Source of the DNA: Streptomyces sp. NBC_00464
GTDB lineage: Bacteria > Actinomycetota > Actinomycetes > Streptomycetales > Streptomycetaceae
Assembly (NCBI RefSeq): GCF_036013915.1
Contig: NZ_CP107899.1
Coordinates: 7,158,001-7,222,000 of the forward strand
Length of the DNA: 64,000 nucleotides
Direction: 5' to 3'
Under the pieces are notes generated by a model. The model did not search any database and was not told where the DNA came from. It saw nothing but the letters and a program-made list of their open reading frames with translations. Every line of letters begins with the position of its first letter. Positions within the stretch are counted from its first letter, which is position 1. Both the position numbers and the translations under genes were made by a program. Shown piece by piece: positions 59,068 through 64,000 of this stretch.

Positions 59068-59771
59068 TGCACACCCGTCACCGTGAACCGCAGCTCCTCG
59101 GCAACGAAGCCACACTGGAGCGCATGGCCAGGATCCTGGCCGCCCGCAACATCGACCCGGCCGATGCCGCGCTGCCGGACGACGCCGAGCCCTTCTCGCC
59201 GCTGGACGCCCTGCTCGCCGGGATGCCTCCGCGCTATCAAGCGGCTGTCGCCGACCACCCCACGGTCCTGGAGTGGGTCCGGAAGGTCACCGACGCGGCC
59301 GTCGCCCCCAGTCGAGGAGGCCGACGACAGGTCACCACCGGACCTAGCCTGCTGATGGCCGGGGTCGTCGGCGCGGGCAAGACACACCAGGCGTACGGCG
59401 CAGTCCGAGCGCTGGTCAAGAGCGGGGTCGGTGTTCGCTGGCGCGCGACCACCGCTGCCGACCTCTACGCCGATCTCCGCCCCCGGCCCGGGGTCGACAG
59501 CGAGCGGCAGCTGGCAGCCGTCAGCCGCTGCCCGCTGCTGATCATCGACGACCTCGGCGCGGCCAAGGCGAGCGAGTGGGTCGAGGAAGTGACGTACCGG
59601 CTGATCAACCGGCGGTACAACTACGAACTCCCCACGCTGATCACGACCAACCTGGCGATCAAGGACCTGCGCTCCTACCTCGGGGATCGCGTCGCCAGCA
59701 GGCTCGCGCAGATGACCACCCGAGTCGAGTTCGAGGCCGTCGACCGCAGACGCCACAGCGCCGCCGCCTGA
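59067..59771 (+). CDS. DnaC-like helicase loader ATPase
   Basis: AAA+ protein of 234 aa. Walker A GVVGAGKTHQAYGAV (~105), Walker B LLIIDDLGAAKASEW, sensor I LITTNLAIKDL, and a C-terminal arginine-rich end (LGDRVASRLAQMTTRVEFEAVDRRR). It should load the host replicative helicase at the element's origin, working with the upstream initiator-like protein. The 117 bp behind it are non-coding. Confidence 0.85.
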   Translation: MHTRHREPQLLGNEATLERMARILAARNIDPADAALPDDAEPFSPLDALLAGMPPRYQAAVADHPTVLEWVRKVTDAAVAPSRGGRRQVTTGPSLLMAGVVGAGKTHQAYGAVRALVKSGVGVRWRATTAADLYADLRPRPGVDSERQLAAVSRCPLLIIDDLGAAKASEWVEEVTYRLINRRYNYELPTLITTNLAIKDLRSYLGDRVASRLAQMTTRVEFEAVDRRRHSAAA

Positions 59772-59888
59772 CCCACCGCAGGCCACCCCGCCGGACCGCG
59801 TCCTCACAGCGCCGTCCCCCGGGCACCTACCGCCAGCGCACCTCTCCGCCGACGCCCCTGCGCGCGGAGAGCGATCGGAGCACCCCGC

Positions 59889-60455
59889 ATGACCAGCACG
59901 ATGAACGGCCCCGCCCACCACCGTCAGCTCGGCGACCAGACCTGGCAGGCCGACGCCGTCTGCCAGAGCACCGAGTACAACCCGGTGGACCCCGAAGTCT
60001 TCTTCCCCGAACCCGACGAGACCACCAAGATCGCCACCGCCAAGGCCCTGTGCGGCCAGTGCCCGGTCCGCCGAACCTGCCTGGACGCCGCTCTCGAAGG
60101 GGGTGACACCGACGGGATCCGTGGCGGCCTGACGGAGGAGGAGCGCGGGCCGCTGCACGACAAGCTCGCCAGCCGCCTCGACTACAGCCGCGTCAATGCC
60201 ACCATCGCCGGGCGCGACGTGCACCTCACCCATGCGGAGCGCCGCGCGGTCGAGTACGCGGCCTACCGCCACGGGGTGAGCGAGCAGCGCCTGGCCTGGC
60301 TTCTGAAGGTCACCGAGGAGCACGCCCAAAAGCGATACCGCGAGATCCGCCGGGCCGAGCGCAACCGAACCCTGAACCAGCCCACCACGAACACCCCATC
60401 CCCCGAGACCAGCGGCGAGCGCCTGATCCGCGACGACTTCGGGACGGCGGCATGA
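59889..60455 (+). CDS. WhiB-like iron-sulfur regulator with extra C-terminal domain
   Basis: Protein of 188 aa. The WhiB cysteines are C25, C55, C58 and C64 (CGQCPVRRTC), followed by the conserved GIRGGLTEEER turn. These bind a 4Fe-4S cluster, and such proteins act with the primary sigma factor. The C-terminal ~85 residues add a helix-turn-helix-like stretch (ERRAVEYAAYRHGVSEQRLAWLLKVTEEHAQKRYREI). It overlaps the next gene by ATGA and may regulate the transfer genes. Confidence 0.85.
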   Translation: MTSTMNGPAHHRQLGDQTWQADAVCQSTEYNPVDPEVFFPEPDETTKIATAKALCGQCPVRRTCLDAALEGGDTDGIRGGLTEEERGPLHDKLASRLDYSRVNATIAGRDVHLTHAERRAVEYAAYRHGVSEQRLAWLLKVTEEHAQKRYREIRRAERNRTLNQPTTNTPSPETSGERLIRDDFGTAA

Positions 60456-61519
60456 ACACCGCAAGCGCGCCGAAGACGGTGCACATATCCGGGTGGGACC
60501 GCGCGGCTGTCGTGGCCCTCGGGGGCGCGGGATGCGCGCTCTCGTACGACGCCCTGCAGCAGATGGCCGTCGCCATCCATATCCGAGGCTTCCTTACCTA
60601 CCTGTTCCCCCTGGTGATCGACGGGTTCATCGCCTACGGCATCCGAGCCCTCCTGGTCCTGCGCAACGCACCCCTGCGCGCCCGGCTCTACGTCTGGACG
60701 CTCTTCGGCACGGCCACCGCCGCCAGCATCTGGGCCAACGCACTCCACGCGGTGCGCATCAACCAGGACACGGTCGCCGGCACCGGCCTCCGGCTCGGTG
60801 ACGCGGTGGTCGCGGTGCTCTCCACCATCGCCCCGCTCGCACTGGCCGGAGCAGTCCACCTCTACATCCTCATTGCCCGGGGCCCGGTCAAGGACACTGA
60901 CCGGCAGAACGTCGGTCAGCGCGGTCACCTCGGTCAGACCGACCGGGGTGACGACATCGAGGTCACCCGGACCGGCCGAGCCGGTCAGCAGCGGTCAGCG
61001 GCCGGTCAGGTCAAGTCCGGTCAGCCGGTCACCGCTCTGACCGACCGGCTGCCGCTGTCCCCGACCGACGAGGACACCGCCACCCGGTCAGCGACCGGAG
61101 ACTCGACCCCGGCCACCAGCGGCCAGTCGGTCACCGACCACCGCAACTGGAGCCACGGTGCCCCTGACCTGCCGGGACAGGCGGACAAGGGGCGGACGGT
61201 CGCTGACCGCCCCGACAGTGCGGCCCCGGTCGGTGATGGCCAGGGCAGCCCGGCGGCGGTCATTGCCCCGCCGGTCACCTCGCCGCCGGTCACTGACCGG
61301 GCCGCTCGGCCGACTGATGACCGGCGTCCTGACCCGGACACCGAGGAGCTGCTGAAGATCGCCCGGTCGGCGGTCAGGGCCGAGGACAAACTGACCCGCA
61401 AGGTGGTCGCCCAGGCGATCCGAGGTCAGCAGATCCCGCTGTCCAGCGACACCCTGACCGCGTTGATGGCCCAGCTGCGCGAGCAGCACCGCCAGCCGGT
61501 CACCTCCTCCCGGCCCTGA
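60452..61519 (+). CDS. DUF2637 (SpdB-like) membrane protein
   Basis: Protein of 355 aa. Four transmembrane helices lie in residues ~10-145 (AAVVALGGAGCALSYDALQQ, LTYLFPLVIDGFIAYGIRAL, VWTLFGTATAASIWANALHA and VVAVLSTIAPLALAGAVHLY). A long hydrophilic linker, whose DNA is packed with CGGTCA motifs, leads to a C-terminal helix-turn-helix-like end (DKLTRKVVAQAIRGQQIPLSSDTLTALMAQLREQ). DUF2637/SpdB proteins assist plasmid spread in mycelia. A shorter relative sits in the prophage at 9290. Confidence 0.8.
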   Translation: MNTASAPKTVHISGWDRAAVVALGGAGCALSYDALQQMAVAIHIRGFLTYLFPLVIDGFIAYGIRALLVLRNAPLRARLYVWTLFGTATAASIWANALHAVRINQDTVAGTGLRLGDAVVAVLSTIAPLALAGAVHLYILIARGPVKDTDRQNVGQRGHLGQTDRGDDIEVTRTGRAGQQRSAAGQVKSGQPVTALTDRLPLSPTDEDTATRSATGDSTPATSGQSVTDHRNWSHGAPDLPGQADKGRTVADRPDSAAPVGDGQGSPAAVIAPPVTSPPVTDRAARPTDDRRPDPDTEELLKIARSAVRAEDKLTRKVVAQAIRGQQIPLSSDTLTALMAQLREQHRQPVTSSRP

Positions 61520-61566
61520 CCGAACATCCACGGAGTGGGTGACCAAGCCGGTCACCCCGGCCGGTC
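60886..61566. repeat. Dense CGGTCA motif array
   Basis: By eye about 18 CGGTCA on the plus strand and about 6 on the minus strand (TGACCG) within 680 bp, most continuing as CGGTCAGC or CGGTCACC. The array covers the linker of the DUF2637 gene and the intergenic gap behind it. Copies are read in different frames (as Gly-Gln and as Val-Thr), so the DNA, not the peptide, is conserved. It could be protein-binding iterons or transfer-guiding sites. Confidence 0.6.
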
Positions 61567-61621
61567 ACCCGCTCCGCATGTCTCCGAGACACCCCGCCAC
61601 AGCAGAAGCGGAGAGCACCCG

Positions 61622-61846
61622 ATGCGCACTCACCCGGCCACGCCCGCCGAAGTCGACTCCTGGCTGACCGTCCTGCACCAGCACGGACACCTCCACCGCG
61701 CCCAGTCCGGCCCCGACACCACCTGGATCGTGCAACGCGAACAGCACGACCGGCCCTGGACCCTGCACCACCCCGTCCTGGCCATGGACTGGATCGAGGA
61801 ACTCGTCCGCGAAATCCAGCAGCAGGACCCGGAGACAAGCCGGTGA
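61622..61846 (+). CDS. 74-aa protein in front of mobC
   Basis: Starts MRTHPATPAEVDSWLTVLHQHGHLHRAQ and ends AMDWIEELVREIQQQDPETSR. A compact alpha/beta protein with several His and Trp residues. The preceding GGAGAGCACCCG serves as ribosome-binding site. It overlaps the mobC frame by GTGA. It may belong to the relaxosome; no family recognised. Confidence 0.6.
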   Translation: MRTHPATPAEVDSWLTVLHQHGHLHRAQSGPDTTWIVQREQHDRPWTLHHPVLAMDWIEELVREIQQQDPETSR

Positions 61847-62508
61847 ACACCAACGACCCGGTGGCCACCCCCGCTGGACAGCATCGTGACCCCACCACGG
61901 CTCCTGGCGGAGCAAGCTATCGCGTACGACGGTCCTACGGCCCGTCGTACGCACTTGCCCCCGCCCGGGAGGGCGGGGGAAGCCCGGCTGGTCCCCGAGC
62001 GAGGGCGCACGGGGACCAGCCGGGCAACCGGCACCAGGGGGCGCCGGTCATCGGGGGAGAAGCAGATGACCCTGCCGACCGCGAGCAGCCGAGCCCGAGC
62101 ACGCCCGCCTTCCCCGACCGCACCCCGCGCCGCCGTAGCCGCAACCCGAGCGAGCGCGCCCGCAAGACGACCACCCGCCTCTCCGACACCGAGAAAGCCG
62201 AGATCACCGACGCCGCCACCCAGCGCGGCGTCACCGTCGCCCGTTTCCTCGCCACCGCCGGCCTGAGCGCCGCCCGCGGACGTGCCGCCGTGCACAGCAA
62301 CGACCAGCTCGACACCGCCATCGACGAACTCGCCGCTCTACGGCCCGCGCTGGCCCGGATCGGCAACAACATCAACCAGATCGCCTTCGTCCTCAACAGC
62401 GGTGGCCAGCCGCGCGCCGGTGAACTCGAACACGCTCTGGGCACGCTGACCGGACTTCTCGCCCGCGTCGATGACGCGGCGAACGACCTGGTGACCCGGC
62501 GGCTGTGA
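61843..62508 (+). CDS. mobC: MobC-type relaxosome accessory protein
   Basis: Protein of 221 aa. The C-terminal ~110 residues match MobC: RKTTTRLSDTEKAEITDAATQRGVTVARFLATAGL is a ribbon-helix-helix-like DNA-binding part, and ALRPALARIGNNINQIAFVLNSGG is the family signature. The first ~95 residues are low in complexity and coincide with three perfect hairpins at 61922-62025; no other in-frame start is available, so this part is either coding over oriT or the true start is non-standard. The stop overlaps the relaxase ATG. Confidence 0.75.
   Translation: MNTNDPVATPAGQHRDPTTAPGGASYRVRRSYGPSYALAPAREGGGSPAGPRARAHGDQPGNRHQGAPVIGGEADDPADREQPSPSTPAFPDRTPRRRSRNPSERARKTTTRLSDTEKAEITDAATQRGVTVARFLATAGLSAARGRAAVHSNDQLDTAIDELAALRPALARIGNNINQIAFVLNSGGQPRAGELEHALGTLTGLLARVDDAANDLVTRRL
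61922..62025. other. Three perfect hairpins: candidate oriT
   Basis: Inverted repeats in tandem: GCGTACGACGG/CCGTCGTACGC (61922-61952, 9-nt loop), CCCCCGCCC/GGGCGGGGG (61958-61979, 4-nt loop) and GCCCGGCTGGTCCCC/GGGGACCAGCCGGGC (61982-62025, 14-nt loop). All are perfect. Tandem inverted repeats just upstream of the mobC core and relaxase are the classic form of an oriT. The nick site cannot be placed. Confidence 0.55.
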
Positions 62509-64000
62509 TGGTTCCCGACATCGGACGCGGCTCCCGCACCCACGGCCTCCTCGTCTACCTGTACGGCCCCGGACGGCGCGAGGAGCACACCGACGCGCAC
62601 CTCGTCGGCTCCTGGGACGGCTTCGCCCCCGACCCCGGCCGCGACACCGGCCACGACCCCGACCCGAAGGTCACCCTCGCCCGGCTCACCGCCGCCCTGG
62701 ACCTGCGGGTCAAGCAGGCCGGCGACCGCGCGCCCGCCAAGCACGTCTGGCACTGCTCAGTCCGCACCGCCCCCGGCGACCGGCGGCTGGACGACGAGGA
62801 GTGGAACGCCGTCGCCCAGCGCATCGTCCACGCCACCGGCATCGCCCCGGCCGGAGACCCCGACGGCTGCCGGTGGATCGCCGTCCGCCACGCGGAGGAC
62901 CACATCCACATCGTCGCCACCCTCATACGCGGCGACCTGCGCAACCCGCGCCTGAACTACGACTTCAACAAGGCCCAGGCCGAATGCCGCCGCATCGAGC
63001 AGGAGATGGTCCTGCGGCGCCTGAACGCCGGCGACGGAACCGCAGCGAAGAATCCCAGCAGCGCCGAGAAGTTCAAGGCCGAGCGCACCGGCCGCCCGGA
63101 GACCTCACGCGAGACGCTCCGTGAGGCCGTTCGTCGAGCCGTGGCGGGAGCGGATTCGAAAGAGGAGTTCTTCACGCGGCTCCGAGAGGCGGGGGTGCGG
63201 GTGAAGTTGCGGCACGCTCCGTCCGGTGACGCGCTCGGCTACAACGTGGCCCTGCCCGGCGACCGCAACCGCGACGGAGACCCGGTCTGGTACCCCGGCT
63301 CCAAACTGGCCCCCGACCTCTCCCTTCCGAAGATCCGCCTACGCCTCACCGACGGGGCCGCCGAACCGAGCGCGCCCGCGGTCGCCGTTGACCGGACGAA
63401 CTGGTCACCGCCCGCCCGTCAACGACGCAACGCAGTCGTCATCGCCGAGCGCTCGGCCACGCTCCTGGAACGCGACGAGGACGGCGAGGCCGCCGCCCAG
63501 CTCGTCGGCATCGGAGAACTCCTCGATGCGGTGGCCCAGACCTCACCGGCCACCACCCGCGCCGAGCTGGCCGCCGCAGCTCGCGCCTTCGAGCGGGCGA
63601 CCCGCAGCCATGTCCGCGCCGAACGCGCCGACACCCGGGCTCTCCGCTCAGCCGCCCGGGGTATTGTCCAGGCCGGCGGGGCGCTCGGCCGAGGCGAGGA
63701 CGGCGGCACCACCGCCATGCTCGTCTCCACCCTCGTCCTGGTCACCCTCGCCGCCGCCCGCTGGCACTCCGCTCACGGACACGCTCAGCAGGCCCACGCC
63801 TCCCGACAAGCCGCCGCGCACCTGCGCACCGCCTACCGGCAGGCCGCCGCCACGCCGATGCGAGTGCTGCACGACCAAGGTCGGGCCCTTCCAGAAGCCC
63901 AGCGCCGCGCGCACGAAGCCACCCTTCGCGCCGTCCTGCCGGAGAAGGTCGTACGGGCAGGGGGCATGGAAGCGAGGACCGACGCCTTGGTCGCCACCCT
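62508..64000 (+). CDS. MobA-type HUH relaxase (3' end outside window)
   Basis: At least 497 residues, still open at the right edge. The N-terminal relaxase domain has the histidine triad motif H128-A-E-D-H132-I-H134 in WIAVRHAEDHIHIVATLIRG. The preceding AKHVWHCSVRTAPGDRRLDDEEW is motif II-like, and a tyrosine for nicking is expected near the N-terminus (LLVYLYG). From ~300 the protein becomes helical and Ala/Arg-rich, with one hydrophobic stretch (TAMLVSTLVLVTLAAARW, ~405). It would nick oriT and pilot the strand during mobilization. Translation is coupled to mobC (TGATG). Confidence 0.85.
   Translation, partial: MVPDIGRGSRTHGLLVYLYGPGRREEHTDAHLVGSWDGFAPDPGRDTGHDPDPKVTLARLTAALDLRVKQAGDRAPAKHVWHCSVRTAPGDRRLDDEEWNAVAQRIVHATGIAPAGDPDGCRWIAVRHAEDHIHIVATLIRGDLRNPRLNYDFNKAQAECRRIEQEMVLRRLNAGDGTAAKNPSSAEKFKAERTGRPETSRETLREAVRRAVAGADSKEEFFTRLREAGVRVKLRHAPSGDALGYNVALPGDRNRDGDPVWYPGSKLAPDLSLPKIRLRLTDGAAEPSAPAVAVDRTNWSPPARQRRNAVVIAERSATLLERDEDGEAAAQLVGIGELLDAVAQTSPATTRAELAAAARAFERATRSHVRAERADTRALRSAARGIVQAGGALGRGEDGGTTAMLVSTLVLVTLAAARWHSAHGHAQQAHASRQAAAHLRTAYRQAAATPMRVLHDQGRALPEAQRRAHEATLRAVLPEKVVRAGGMEARTDALVAT

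Larger units (their letters stand above)
35395..64000. mobile_element. Integrative mobilizable/conjugative element (right end outside window)
   Basis: Begins with a large serine integrase immediately behind yjbQ and ends, as far as seen, in plasmid-type genes: replication protein, DnaC-like loader, WhiB, DUF2637 protein, MobC and relaxase. Cargo includes a RibD-like gene pair, an FxLD lanthipeptide operon and a P450/protease/transporter operon. Broken transposase pieces at 34,486 and 38,084 show past rearrangement. That all of this is one element is inferred from integrase at one end and mobilization genes at the other; the right attachment site is not in view. Confidence 0.65.

Noticed and set aside
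60886..61566. CRISPR array
   Set aside because: The repeated unit is only 6-8 bp, irregularly spaced and inside a coding gene; no cas genes are present.

Overview
The window has very high G+C, strong G/C bias at third codon positions, many GTG starts and ATGA/GTGA overlaps. Together with its gene families (DUF3516 helicase, WhiB, MAB_1171c transporter, DUF5999, FxLD lanthipeptide) this points to a Streptomyces or close relative. It holds two accessory regions around a chromosomal core.

Region 1 (1 to about 13,395) is the right part of a temperate streptophage genome. It starts inside an SF3 primase-helicase, followed by a family A DNA polymerase, an HNH nuclease and a sigma-like factor. A long run of very small genes comes next, several of them cysteine-rich, then a DUF6879/DUF5753 regulator block and strong terminators. 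The prophage ends inside the chromosomal acyl-CoA thioesterase gene tesB, which has lost its last ~50 codons. This places the attachment site in that gene. The integrase and structural genes must lie left of the window. The phage DNA carries four copies of a ~22-bp palindrome, two of them fused to near-identical promoters, and two tRNA-like acceptor/T-arm minihelices between small genes.

Region 2 (13,400 to about 35,400) is ordinary chromosome: DUF3516 helicase, membrane hydrolase, a decayed CocE/NonD hydrolase, a tandem Lrp regulator divergent from an MFS exporter, a heterodimeric ABC exporter with one dead ATP site, an L,D-transpeptidase-like lipoprotein, a large FAD/Fe-S dehydrogenase, a MarR/ABC exporter pair with visible operators, a 19-aa hydrophobic peptide gene, an MltG-like transglycosylase, a flavin monooxygenase, a HEAT-repeat protein, an IS5 remnant and yjbQ.

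Region 3 (about 35,400 to beyond 64,000) looks like an integrative mobilizable or conjugative element. A large serine integrase sits directly after yjbQ. Cargo follows: a split RibD-like deaminase/reductase pair with an XRE regulator, and a class I lanthipeptide operon. The operon encodes an FxLD-type precursor, a full-length LanB, a LanC, and a fusion of a SpaB_C/thiopeptide-type domain to a PCMT-like FxLD methyltransferase. After it come a kinase-like P-loop protein, a P450 / MAB_1171c membrane protein / ImmA-IrrE protease operon, and MmyB-type and EspR-like regulators. The right part is plasmid-like: replication initiator-like protein, DnaC-like loader, WhiB, DUF2637 membrane protein, MobC and a HUH relaxase cut by the window edge. 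The EspR-like regulator faces this block across a three-site operator. A cluster of perfect hairpins in front of the MobC core domain is a candidate oriT.

Most promising leads: the FxLD operon with its fused methyltransferase and possible internal start; the tRNA-like minihelices; the repeated palindrome-promoter cassette; and a dense CGGTCA array inside the DUF2637 gene that recurs in different reading frames.
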